A stretch of 64,000 nt of DNA from Dasyornis broadbenti (taxonomy: Eukaryota; Chordata; Aves; Passeriformes; Dasyornithidae), in assembly GCA_013397935.1 (NCBI GenBank), contig VZRN01003456.1, positions 463,941 to 527,940 of the forward strand. The letters run 5' to 3'. Both the position numbers and the translations under genes were made by a program. Position 1 is the first letter of the stretch, and each line of letters begins with the position of its first letter. Of the stretch, positions 12,480 to 23,589 are shown piece after piece. Under the pieces are notes generated by a model. The model was not told the DNA's origin. It did no database searches and saw nothing but the letters and a program-made list of their open reading frames with translations.

Positions 12480-13020
12480 CAGGGTTGAAAAAAAACACAG
12501 ATGCCGGACAAATGTTTCTGGTAAGAGGAAGAAAACTATTACAAGCCTGTCTCCTTTTTCTAGGGTTGAAGCTAATTTCGGTTTGCTTTCCTTCCCTCTC
12601 TGCATTTTCCTGGAGGCTGGAGACTGCCTAGTGCTGAAACCTCTGGACACCCCCTCCCAAAACACTGCCTTCTCCTCCTGTCTGAGGGAACTGGGCCTCG
12701 GTGCTGCAAATTTGGTTTTACTCTGATCCTAGCTGGAGAAGAGCTGGACGGGCTCATTAGGTGCGTGTGCCCGCAAAGCAGCACATCCTCACGCCCAGGG
12801 TCCTACAAATGACTGGGACATCGAGGAGGAAACATGCTTCACAGTGAGTAGCATCTGCAGACAACATTTCTGACAGGCTTTGATCAAACTTCTTACCTGG
12901 AACGGCCCAGCTAGGGACAGGAGCAGCAATTCTAGGCTGGCCACCACTGCAAAGGGAGGGAGAAAGCACAAAAGTTCCTAGATTTTCAAAAGAGGTAACA
13001 GCTTCCTGAGTAAACCTCAT
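12480..13020. other. GC- and CpG-richer island inside the AT-rich block
   Basis: By eye this 540-bp patch is clearly richer in G, C and CpG (for example gccgg, acggg, tgcgtgtgcccgc, cacgccc, aacgg) than the flanking kilobases. Open frames run on both strands, as expected from fewer stop codons. It contains the - strand exon candidate at 12897-12946. On the + strand a strong acceptor ends at 12563 and a frame stays open to TGA at 12726. It could be an exon cluster, a promoter-like patch or an old decayed insertion. Confidence 0.4.
12897..12946 (-). other. Candidate 50-nt internal exon, - strand
   Basis: On the - strand a nearly pure pyrimidine tract ends 'ctccctccctttgcag' just before 12946. 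The segment ends at 12897 in 'ttccag|gtaaga', a near-consensus donor. Two of three frames are open. One reads VASLELLLLSLAGPFQ, a hydrophobic stretch like a signal-peptide core; with an 'A' from the preceding exon the first codon would be ATG. The other reads GGQPRIAAPVPSWAVP. I recognise neither. The segment lies in a GC-richer patch, which raises its standing over other splice-like pairs here. Confidence 0.3.
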
Positions 13021-14351
13021 GGCATGTTACGAAAATTTGGATAGTAAACATAGATAAACCATGTCTAATTTTCTAAACTCTCTTCTATTTCTGCTTCCTT
13101 TCCCTGGAGAGATCCCTAAATTTAGTTAGAGACTTTTCCACCTGCAGCCTGACAAGGATTGAAAACCACTGCAGTAATGCTGCGCTGATGCATGCTACCA
13201 CCATGGTTACAGCGAGAAGGTTTGCTGCTCTTTGACACTGTGCATACGACATTAGTAGCTCTCCATTTGCATCAGGGCTGGTTTTGCAAAATAGCAAGTG
13301 GATTCTACCCTGGCTGCTGTTAATAGAAACTGAGGGCTCATTCCCCTTGACAAGCCAGACATATTTTAAGCACTACCTCTGTGTGCTTAAATGGGGGCTC
13401 ATTTTTTTTCCCTTTCAGCTGGTTATCTTTGTAAAACTTTGGTTTCTGTATCTGGAAGGACTGTGCCCTCAAATATGTGTTGAGTATTTATTTTATTCTA
13501 TTTAACTTTCTAAACTGCTGTGAATTTTTACAGAGCCTTCAGTGTCATAGCAATGGCTGTCTTCATTACATTATGTGTTCTGATCATCATATTAGTTCTT
13601 ATAAAAATTAAGTTTTCTGAGATTCATCTCCTTTTGCAGTTTAAAACTGCTTTTGTAATATTTTGGCTTGCAAGATGATCTCTTGCTGAGAATACCTGAA
13701 AATGGACAGATAATGTAGGCAAAAATCCTACAAGTACTGGAAATTATTTTGTTTCACAAAAAATCGTATTTATTTTCTATTTTGATATAATATGTTTAAA
13801 ACTATTCTGCGATCCCTTGGCGCATGTAAAAGTGCTCAATGTAAACAGGTCCCTCTGCCCTTGTTCTTTAGACTGTAGTGAGGCTGCTGAAAGATTTGAG
13901 TGATGGTGCAATGCTTTAAATTAAATATAGATTTGGGGTTCTGAGCCTGCTGAGTTGAGTGCTGTAAACACTGGAGGACCAATCAAAACAAACGTAAGTG
14001 ACACAAGTGATCTTCATTGAATCATTTGGCATTTCTCTTGACTTGTTTAGAGACAAATGCTTTTGTTTCCTTTGGTGCAATATTGTTTCTAGATCTACTC
14101 TGAATTTTCATTTACAAGGAGTACATCACAAGACAAATAGCATGCTTTTACCTTGAGCAGCTAGTTAAAAATGTAGAGCATGAAGCAAGGGAGCTGTGGC
14201 ATTTGGAAGCTCTGTTTTCCTCATGTGATGAGCTGTATTCTATCTGTGATCAACTGTGCTTTCTGTTTTACAGTATCCTTACTCCATCATGTGCTGTTTA
14301 TGAGTAAAATTTCCAACTTGAAATTGCTGTGGCTGAGAAGAAAGAAGCATA
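13021..14351. other. Unassigned AT-rich sequence
   Basis: No gene was recognised. Strong acceptor-like tracts end near 13418 ('ttccctttcag') and 14276 ('ctgttttacag'). Neither is followed by a good donor, or by a long open frame with recognisable content. Confidence 0.5.
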
Positions 14352-14397
14352 ATGTGCATGTGTGTGTGTGTGTGCGCGCGCGCATGTGTGTGTGTAT
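14352..14397. repeat. (TG)n(CG)n(TG)n alternating tract, Z-DNA-prone
   Basis: Purine and pyrimidine alternate without a single break for 46 nt. The layout is GT/TG dinucleotides, then five GC dinucleotides at 14374-14383, then TG dinucleotides again. CG/TG alternation of this length is the classic sequence requirement for left-handed Z-DNA. The unbroken run of CpG is notable in a region otherwise poor in CpG. Confidence 0.95.
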
Positions 14398-15658
14398 TTA
14401 TTAACATTTGGGGTAGCAGGTGTTGAGAGCTCTTTTTCCTTGGTGTGAATACATTTTGCATTAGTGGAAGACACTGAGAGATCTTATGCTGCAATCTTTT
14501 GTGAGCAGCAGCTTAACATTCTTTTTATTGCTTCACTAGAAGAGGACCAAGCCAAGGCCCTTCTCCAGTGCTAATAGCTCCAGAATATTGCTCAGCTAAG
14601 TGAAGAAGACAGCTTATATGCTGAAAGGATTTCAGGAAGAGTGTTACCAGAGAAAAACAGAAACAAAAAGACCCCCAAATTTAAAAACATTTTAATTGCC
14701 TGTGAAACAGGGAAAAGAGGGTCAAAACTTCATCTTACGACTTTAATTTTTGAGTGTAGAATACTCGTTGGAAGGGTTGGGCTTGAGCTGGAAGACAAAA
14801 TGATTATGTAAAGATATGTTTTTTTCACTCCTATCATTAAAGAGCTGGGAGGCATAGCAGAGCAGCCCATGGAAGTGTATTTATTTATTGCTTTTCCCTT
14901 GCTGTGTGCAAGAGCTTGACCTTTCCAGTGGTGTGGATCTGGTTGTCCTCATTTCAGTTCTTTCAGAGGCCTTTCACATATGCAGTCATCATGTTCACTA
15001 TTAAAAATGTGACTAACTATGGAGAATTTCCTCTTTTAACTACAGCAGAAAAATATGCTCCTTTGTCATAAAGGGATACTATAGAGGTAAAACAAAGATT
15101 AGGCCACTTCGACACCAATCATTTATTTATATAGTAGAGAGTATCAACACAGAGAAACAGGGAAATAATGAACAAATAATGAACCGTGCAGAGGTGACTT
15201 TAGGAGAGTAGACTGAGATGTTAAAAACAAACAAACCAAGTCACTGATGAGAGCGATGTTTAATACAAAATGCATCTTTCCCCTTTGAAGGGCAACATCA
15301 CACACCTAGAATGTCTCATACTGGCTGAGAAAAGAAAGACTAGTTAGTGGCCAAGAACACCCTGATGTTCTGCGCTACAAATTGAAAGTGAAGGTTACTT
15401 TATTGTAGACTTTATCTTAAAGCAGTAAAACGGGTAGCTGCAGCTACAACTGAAAGTATTGATTTTGTAATTTCAGCAAATTAAGAACAAGACAGGAAAC
15501 CTATTAAACCTTTCCACTGATTGCCAGGGCACTTTTTGGTGATGCTGGTGCTGACATTAAAATTACATGCGCCTGTCTCTTTAAAGCCAAACATATACAT
15601 TTTACAGAAGATACTGCCAGCTAACATGCTGAAAAGGGATCTTTATAAATCTGTGTAA
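14398..15658. other. Unassigned AT-rich sequence
   Basis: No repeat, exon or RNA gene was recognised. Confidence 0.5.
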
Positions 15659-15756
15659 TTTCACATTTCAGATGTGAAACTTTTGAAGCCTGATGACATG
15701 AATGTCAAGCAGCACATCTAAAATTTTCATAAATTATGGTTCATGTTAGATGTGCT
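15659..15756. repeat. Cluster of three adjacent short inverted repeats
   Basis: Within 98 bp there are three perfect inverted repeats. They are tttcacat/atgtgaaa (15659-15666 and 15672-15679, 5-nt loop), tgacat/atgtca (15694-15707, 2-nt spacer), and agcacatctaa/ttagatgtgct (15711-15721 and 15746-15756, 24-nt loop). The arms share a CACAT/ATGTG-type core. This could be a dense set of binding half-sites in a regulatory element, or a foldable RNA. Confidence 0.8.
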
Positions 15757-18700
15757 TTCATTACATTTTAATAAATTAAAATTTTCACAAAGCCAGAAGA
15801 TTTTTTATAATAATAGCAAAGATTGTAACGCTAGTAATAGCATTATCTGTCAGAACATTATGAGTAATGATTATGTAAAAATCTATGTAACAAAGGCTAA
15901 CAGAAGAAATGATCAAATTATATTCTTCTGTATCTTGTATAAAACAAGTTATTTTATTATGGTAGCAAAAAAACAGCTTCTCTTAAAGCAATATTTAAAT
16001 TACTTTTAAAAATCGGTATAATTAAATTCATGTGAATTACAATAGTTAAGATCACTTGTTTCATAAAGGATTGTTTTAAAGCTTTGCTTTAATATTACTA
16101 AGTATAAATTAAAAAGCTGTGTCTTTTAAAAATGCAGTGTTTCTTATAGTGCTTGGGAAGAACAGGGCAGAGCAGGGGAAATTATTCTTGAGTCTACTCT
16201 GAACACCTTATAAAGATGTAAGTTTCCAGTTTATCCAATTCATAAATATTTTGTTTCATCTGAGCTGGTATTTGGCATCATTCCAATGTGTAAACAAGCA
16301 TGAGTTTTATACACACAAATCTAATTTACAGGCAAGTCATCATCTGCATTTACTGTAGTAGCCAGCAGTTTGTGATGTGCCTGTAACAGAAATGCACAGC
16401 GATAGAGGAGGCGGTGAGAATGTAGACTTAAAAAGAGATTGGATTTGTAACAACAAAAGTGCTCTTAAAAAGTGTGGGGGAACACTGCTGAGAGCCTGTG
16501 AGCCAAAAGTTTCCATCAGAATGGGCTTCAGGAACTTACAGCAGGTGTTTACACCTAAACATGTGAATGAGAACATGCAGCTTGTGTTACCAGGGAAGCT
16601 ACAAAATAGTGTATGAAAATGAGTATCAGGTGTGAAAATGTGTATCTAAAGATAAAGGTGAGGAAAGGCGAAGTGGGTTTAATAGTCAGAGAGATCTGAA
16701 ATAAACAGGAGGGAAAAGTTAAGAGGAGTGCAGAGCTTCAAACAAATGAACAAAATCTTTTTACTCTGCTGAAGGAGAAATGCACATGCGGAATGCTGGA
16801 GCTCTCTAACCACCCTTCCAAGCCCAGTAGAAGCTGGGGTGGTAACGGTGACTCTTTGTAGCATGTCTCTTCAGTTTTCCAGGAATGCACACCCATGCCT
16901 GATTGTACAGACCTATATGCTTTCCCTTTATTTTCACAGCAGATATTCCAAGCTATCGATGCCTGCCAAGCTGAATATTGCACATTGCATATTACAGGTA
17001 TATTCAGATAACACCTATAACTGCACAAAAGCGTTGGTGCTTTATTCCACTGCAGAGGCAGAAAATCGCAGAGACATCCACCTCCCACACACTTCATAAT
17101 CTGGGACTTCTCTGAACCTGGAGCAAAGACTGTGAAGAGGAGAAAGATGCAATAACAGTAACTACAGATGCACACTGAAGTTATTCACTGTGGCCTATGT
17201 ATTTACAGGAGGCCACAAGAGTAACCACTCCCAGAGGGTGGTGATTTGTAGAAATAGAAGCAAAAGGTAGGTTTTTAAGGAGGAGTTTAAAGGGATAAAA
17301 ATCAGTAAATGCTTGAGGGCAGGATGGCTTCAAAAACCCAAGAAGCTTTAACTTATCTGGCTGGAGTCCCTTCTGGCCATTTGACAATGCTGAGGTTTGA
17401 TTAAACCTACCATGAGTTTGAGTCTTCTGATGTTTTTCTTTGAACAGACTTTCTTCTTACTAAAGGTTGTTTCTCACTTGTCCATAGCAGGTACCCACTA
17501 CCTGCCACTCTCCTGCAGAGCTATAATTTTGCCAGAGTTGTGATTAGTGGTATTTTCACTTAAATTTTACTAAAGTGTTTTCAATTATTTTTTAGATTTA
17601 TCAGAACTCCTAATTACATTTAAATTTTAATGGAATGTACCAGTTTTGAACTGGAACATATGCATGTATATGTTTTACTTATTCATCTGTGTACTTATGT
17701 ATATAAATAAAAACATGAACCAAAATCTCCCACCCATTGGTTTCAGGAAGGTGAAAGAACAAAGAACGAGTGTGTGGCAGAAGGTGCAACCTAAACTGTT
17801 CAAGCCCTTCCTTTATTTGATTTAAAGTGAAGATTAGAACATGAGTCTTCAGCATCCAGGGAGGAGACCTAAAATTCAGACTGAAATAATGCCTAATAAT
17901 TTTTTCCTGCAATACAAGAGATTGATGGAGACATGAACAAGAAGAACCAGTAGCCAAGTAATGTGGAACAGTTGTTGGAATATAACACAAAAATGGTGAT
18001 GTAGAATTGTGTGTAGGTCTCCCACAGTCCCGGGAAGTGCTCTCATTGAAAGCTCTTTTATGTTATGCTGCAGAACTTGCTTTCCATATGAAACACTTGG
18101 AGAATCTGGCTTATGACCCAAGACAGAATGAGAAAAAAAATATTAAATATCCCAAAATATTATAGTGTAGGAGAATCAGGTCCTGCACACCTTTGCACTG
18201 GGAGTAATAGAAGGATTTTTGACACATGAACCTGTGCTCAAGAATGCACATATGCACACTGGAAAACACTGATCTTTATCAAAATTTGATTTTTGCCTTG
18301 AAGCCTGTCCAGAAGCACAGAAAGAGAACTATCCAAAGGCCACTTGAAATTTTATCAACAAGCGATAAAGTCTTTGGCAGAAAAATGTTGATTTAGTGGA
18401 AAGTAATTGTGGACACCGATGTCTCCATTCTTCAGTATGTTGTACATGAAAAGAGCTATATTCTTTTGCATAGTCAAGATAAGGTTATGTATCACTGCTG
18501 GAAATGTGAATTAGTTGGAAAATATACCTGCTGATGTTGGGATATTAACATGAAGCTTTCAAGGGCTGATTTTCAGTAGACATACAGTGAAAATAAACTT
18601 ATATTTGAGGGTTAAAGAAGTCACTAAAGTTTAAGTTAATAAGACTTGCTGATAACAGGACTGAGCTAAGTGAAATTGTAGGAAGCATTGGATATGCTTT

Positions 18701-19120
18701 TAATAAATGGTGTCATTTTAGACTTAGGCCTCAATGAAGTGTCTGTCTGAATTTCACAGATATCGTGTAAAAATAGCAGAAGCAAAATAAATTTCTAGAA
18801 GTGTAAAATAAAGAGAGAAATAAAGAATTTAAACCATCTGAAACAAATGGTGGAACTGATTAAATCACTATTCATGGATGATGTCACAAAAGTAGATGAA
18901 CACAGGTTTACACTAAACTTTATATCAGTATTAGAATTGCACTAGAAATAGTGATATTTTTGTAGAAATTAAACCAGAATGTAATTACAAGCTGTGATGA
19001 GGAAAATAGGAAAAGAGGAAAAATACTTTCTCACAATTTATTTTCTTCTGAATACAATGTACACTATTCACATATAATAAATACAGAAGGTGCATGCCTG
19101 TTGGAGCGTGCGCAGGGATT
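15757..19120. other. AT-rich sequence without recognisable genes
   Basis: Open frames up to 145 codons occur (- strand 16738-17175, Cys-rich, no domain I know). None is bounded by splice sites I would trust. No transposon was recognised. Confidence 0.5.
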
Positions 19121-19140
19121 TTATTGTATAAGGGCTGATT

Positions 19141-19171
19141 TTCCTTGGTTTGTTCTTTCACCTAGGTAAGC
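19141..19171 (+). promoter_or_regulatory. Candidate recursive splice site (acceptor fused to donor)
   Basis: A pyrimidine-rich run at 19139-19162 leads into 'cctag' (AG at 19164-19165), followed at once by 'gtaagc' at 19166. A zero-length exon, YAG directly joined to GTAAG, is the signature of recursive splice sites known from very long vertebrate and fly introns. It would be used only if a transcribed + strand intron crosses this point. A single sequence match of this kind can arise by chance. Confidence 0.3.
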
Positions 19172-19199
19172 AAACTGATAGGAAACAAGTGTTCCTTTA

Positions 19200-22100
19200 C
19201 GAAGAATTGACTTTTTCATTGAGAAATCATTGAGTGCTAAATACTCTTTGATGACCTGAAAAATGTTTCTAAGGATAACAGAAGGGAGAAGTCTTTTGAA
19301 GTTTAAACACAATATTTTTTTTCTTTCTTCACTGCTTTCAAACAAGGAGGGGGGAGAGAGATGAGTGAGAAGAGAGAAAATATGTTTCCAGTTTATGGAA
19401 TTCAGTGATGTGTGAAATCATAAAGGAATTTTGGTTTTATTTTCTTTGTTCCCTCCAAGTTTTCCTTATTGTTTAATCAATCTTTCTACTGGGGGAAATT
19501 CATGAAAGGAATGATTTTGTCTTATAGTTGTGACATAAAAATGTGGTTAGATTTAGAAATAGTCAAGAAAATATAAAATATTTTCTAGAAACAATTAAGT
19601 GAAAATTGTTACCTCTTTTTGTCAGTTCCTTACTACTGTTTAATTTATACCTTTTCTCTAAGAAGAAATTGGGATTGAATTTTGGTTTTGATTAAACCTC
19701 AGAATATTTTGATATTTTTCTGAACTTACTGAAATTATTCCCTTTCTAGCTTCTTAGACATTTACCATTGTTGCTTATTCATCCTTGAAATATTTTATAT
19801 TTTTGTTTTTCTGGTTTGTTTTTGTTTTTGTAACTGGGATAGGGTATATTCTTAATCTATTTTTCTTTGTTATTAATACAGATCAATTACCAGGTAAGCA
19901 GGAAAAATGTCAGGAGTGGTGTTTTTCAATACTATTGCCTGTTGCTCTTCTATACAGCACCATTTGCATCTCTTTTCTTCCCAACTGCACCTTCATCTGC
20001 CATAGGCGCGGTTGTGTTCACTGTTCTTGGGGCTCTTTCTCTGCCCTCTTTTCTGCCTTGTAGAGTGCTTCCCAGCGTAGGAAATATTGATTCTATTGAT
20101 CACAAGGCAACTGGGTGTTCATGCTCAGCAGGTGTAAACAGTTTTCCATTTTCTGTTAATTAAGAGGATTCCCTTTGTAAGCGACCACTCTTCTAATCTG
20201 AGTGCCTGCTAGCATCGCTTCTGCATCCTGCACTGGTCCTCCACTCCAGCTCCATTTTTTCCAGTAAAGACCTCTCAAAAGTGGAAGATTGTCTTTCCCA
20301 ACAGCCCCCACTTTTTCCATACTAGTGTGAAAGCTGAATGCAGCTTCACCTGTTTCTGCTACGTTCCCGTATTTCCCACTGAACTGAGAATCATCACATA
20401 ATTCCCGTAAACTGGGAGGAAAGGAATATTCTGTGTGCTGGCTCTAAAACTCCCGTTACCTTTGAAGTGTCAGCTTTTGCAGTGGTGAACACCTAAATAT
20501 GGAACTGTGGAGTAAACTGTATAAATGGAAATGTTATATTGTGATAAGGGAATGGAATTAGTTTTAGAATTACTTCCTAGTTTGGGATGGGTTTTTTCAA
20601 ATCTTAAAATGTGTTACGTGGAAAAAAATTGTTTGGTAACTTTCACCTGGAATGTGATGAAGAAGTGATACTCCTCCTATCTCTTCAGAGAATTTGTAGC
20701 TAAATACATGTTTACAATTTTTTCCTCCATTTTGTTTAATTCAGTTAGGTTTCTTGGCTGCCTTATTTTAGGAGTCACCTAAACGTGGTAGATAATTCAA
20801 TAGAAAAGGGTGTCTTAGGCATATTATTTTTAAAGCTCAACACCACACAGGGAAGAGATTAAGACACTTTTGTATCATGCTTCCTTTGATTTCTTTGTCA
20901 GGATGACCAGAAACTGGTTTAGAGTTGCAGCCTCAGCATGTCTGGAGAAAAACTTGTACTTACATCTGTGAATATGAGGTATGATACCTTAACTGCTTTT
21001 TCACATGCTAAATGGATGATGCTGAAACTAAGACAAGGCAATATTTTAAGAACATGAAAGCAGTCTTTTGTAGTAAAGAATAGTTTCTAAAGGAAAGAAT
21101 TAGAAGCCTTCAGCCTAGGACAGCTAAAACTTGTATGTTCATAGTGCAAAAAAGCTTATTTTTGCTATATACTCTGTACAATTTAGCTCTGGACCACATG
21201 ATAAAATAAATCTTATATGTTTTCTTGAAACTTCTTGGGGTTTTCTCCAAAACCAGGAAAAAAATCCAACCTATTTACCAGGGAATATTGTAGAATGAGA
21301 GAAGGTGACCAATACGTATCCAGATTAACTGGGGAGTGGTCCCAGGCTGCCTGTTGAGGTGTGTTACTTTGGGGGGATCTCTCTGCTAATGAGAAGGCTT
21401 TGCTCTTAATGGCAATATGGATGCAATGGGCTTCATCACTTAGCCAGAGGAACTTCAGCTCAAGCATCAACACCAAAGTCAAACATATATATACAGCTGA
21501 AGGTGGTCTGTTATATTCTGTGGCAAGAAAAAGAAGCTTTGAAGAGATTTTCTTTTTTTTCCCCCATCTTCTGCCTTAAAGCAAATGAGTATTCACATAT
21601 ACACAAGGACACAAGAAAGTCAAGGGATCGTTTTAAATATTATATTTTAAAAATTATAGGTTGCAAGTTTTTATTATGTGTCTTACCTTTCACACCACTA
21701 AAATATGCGGATTTTTAATTTTGAAACATGACTACAAATATAACAGCAAGAAACTTACTATTTAAGTATGAAACCAGAGTTTCATATTTCCAGGAAGAAG
21801 GAGATGTAGATTAGAAACATATTTTCAACTGTGAATCCATCTATTTCTTCAGGAAATTATTTGGGCAGACTGAGAAGATTTGAAGGATCTGTCAGTGAAG
21901 GGGCCAATATCTGATCAACAAGGCTGCTTTTCTAAAAAGAAGAGGCAATTTAATGGCTTTTCTAATGAACGTTACAACTAAATGTTGTTGTTTCTCCACT
22001 GCTGTTTGTAAAGAAAGGAATATTAGAAAAATATCCATCAGGAATGTTTCAGATGAGGCCTTGATCTACAGAGTAGGATTATTGATTTATGAGGGTTTTT

Positions 22101-22363
22101 TCTGGCTCAATTTCACTTCTGGAAGAGCAGGTAACTTTTTTAAGGGGTGATTCTGAGAGAATGACAAACCTCCATGGTCTCTTCAGTAAGCACTGCCAAC
22201 AACACAAGAAGTGAATGTTGTCAGACATCTAAAACAATCAAGGAGACTAAAACTGGGGACTGTGGGTTACAACCCCAACAGCGTTGTGTTGAATGGAAGA
22301 TGGACATGGTCTCACTGTGAAGCTGGAGAAAGATCAGCCTTAGGCAGGATTTTCTTGGAGAGC
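19200..22363. other. AT-rich sequence without recognisable genes
   Basis: Apart from the splice-like motif at 19882-19893, no feature is supported. The last part, about 22200-22363, directly precedes a CR1 insertion and may contain more diverged CR1 sequence that I cannot align by eye. Confidence 0.5.
19882..19893 (+). other. Possible 12-nt microexon
   Basis: A T-rich tract ends 'tattaatacag' at 19881 and is followed by atcaattaccag and then 'gtaagc' at 19894. The length is divisible by three and both splice sites are near consensus. Twelve-nucleotide exons do exist in neural genes, but sequence alone cannot separate this from coincidence. Confidence 0.15.
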
Positions 22364-22642
22364 GACTTTTCACCGGGACATACAGTGATGGGGCAAGGGG
22401 CAATGGCTTTAAGCAGAACGAGGGTAGCCTAAAATGAGATTTTAGAGAGAAATAATTTACTGTGTGGGTGGTAAGGCACTGGAACAGGTTGCCCAGAGAA
22501 ATTGTGGATGCCTCACCCCTGGCAGTATCAAGGCCAGGTTGGAAGGGGCTCTGAGCAACCTGGTCTAGTGGAAGATGTTCCTGCCTGTGGTGGTGGGGTT
22601 GGAACACGGTGATCTTTAAGGTGCCTTCCAACCCAGTGATGC
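22364..22642 (+). mobile_element. CR1 LINE 3' fragment
   Basis: This has the avian CR1 3' region in order: a 'gggcaaggggcaatggctttaag' type block, 'ggtaaggcactggaacaggttgcccagagaa', 'ggatgcc…ggcagt…caaggccaggttgga', 'ctgagcaacctggtctagtgg' and a terminal 'ttggaac…ccttccaaccca'. The 5' end is truncated, as is usual for CR1, and only non-coding 3' sequence with the very end of ORF2 remains. Antisense frames across it are artefacts. Confidence 0.93.
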
Positions 22643-22870
22643 TTGCAGGGATGTCTGCAAACCCCTCATTTTACTGCAGGGTGGCAGGCAGAGCAGGGAA
22701 TGGAGCTACAGCCTTGCCCAGGGTATGTGCCCACTGCCTTCCAGCTGCCACTGTGCCGCTGCTGCCTGACCCCCCCATGCACACACTCTGACCTAGCTCC
22801 TCTCCACAGATCTCTGGAGCCCAGTCCAGGACTTAGGTGAGTCTCTCCCTCACAAACTGGGAGCGAGATG
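22643..22870. other. GC-richer stretch next to CR1 with an exon-like 27-nt segment
   Basis: Directly 3' of the CR1 the sequence is GC-rich and pyrimidine-rich. A strong acceptor 'gctcctctccacag' (to 22809) precedes 27 nt (22810-22836) ending 'acttag|gtgagt', a consensus donor. Two frames are open (SLEPSPGL; LWSPVQDL). I cannot tell an exon from a compositional accident, and I do not recognise a repeat family. Confidence 0.25.
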
Positions 22871-23589
22871 CAATGGAGGTGAGATTTTCCTAGTCTGACT
22901 CTTCACCGCAGACATGAAAGGTACCTCCCCTTTCTCAATGAAAACAATTCCCACAATCTCTGACAGAGACTGTGTCTCGGTGCAGGCTGTGGGTGCAGAC
23001 TGTGATTGGGTCAGCTTACAAACGTTTTTGACAGGTATCCTCAAGTTCTCTTCATTTGTTTTGAATTTAGAGGAATGTCACTTTCAACCAACCTTTAATT
23101 TCAGTGAACCTGCTGACCGGGCTTAGCAGGAGGAGGGCTTCCCTCACCCCCTTGGGAATAGTTTAACAAAGATGTGTCTAGGGAAAGAGGGACAGAGAAA
23201 GAGCTGAAGAACTATCAGACTGTCAACCTGGAACCCAGAGCTGCTCATCATCAAGTGCATCTCCACTGACTTGGAGGTGCCTCATACTGCATCTGCCAAA
23301 AAAAGGTGATAATCCAGGAATGACTATCCACAACCAAAAATATGCCTGCTGGGATAGAAAGTGTTATCTACACATTTCATATTTATTATAGACCAGATGT
23401 TGAATTTCTACTGGTTCAGAACTGCAGCCCTTTAATGAACCACTTAAGGAGCATGAGGATGAGTGCTTTCCCTTTGGCTTAGCAAACCATCCTCTCCTGT
23501 AGGGCTGTGAGAGGCAAGCAAGATAATTGGGAGAGAAAATGGGGTAGTACTTTGTACCTGAGCACTTTGTTTCCTGTGGAATATAGGTC
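22871..23589. other. Unassigned sequence
   Basis: Mixed-composition DNA with open frames up to 75 codons on both strands and no family recognised. Confidence 0.4.

Noticed and set aside
15711..15756. microRNA precursor
   Set aside because: The 11-bp stem with a 24-nt, mostly unpaired AT-rich loop is too short and too open for a canonical pre-miRNA, and it matches no miRNA seed I recognise.
16738..17175. 145-codon - strand Cys-rich frame
   Set aside because: No recognisable motif or splice context. The opposite strand is also partly open, and lengths like this are expected a few times by chance in 64 kb.
22221..22631. 136-codon - strand frame
   Set aside because: It is antisense to a CR1 3' fragment. 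CR1 tails are GC-richer and stay open by chance.
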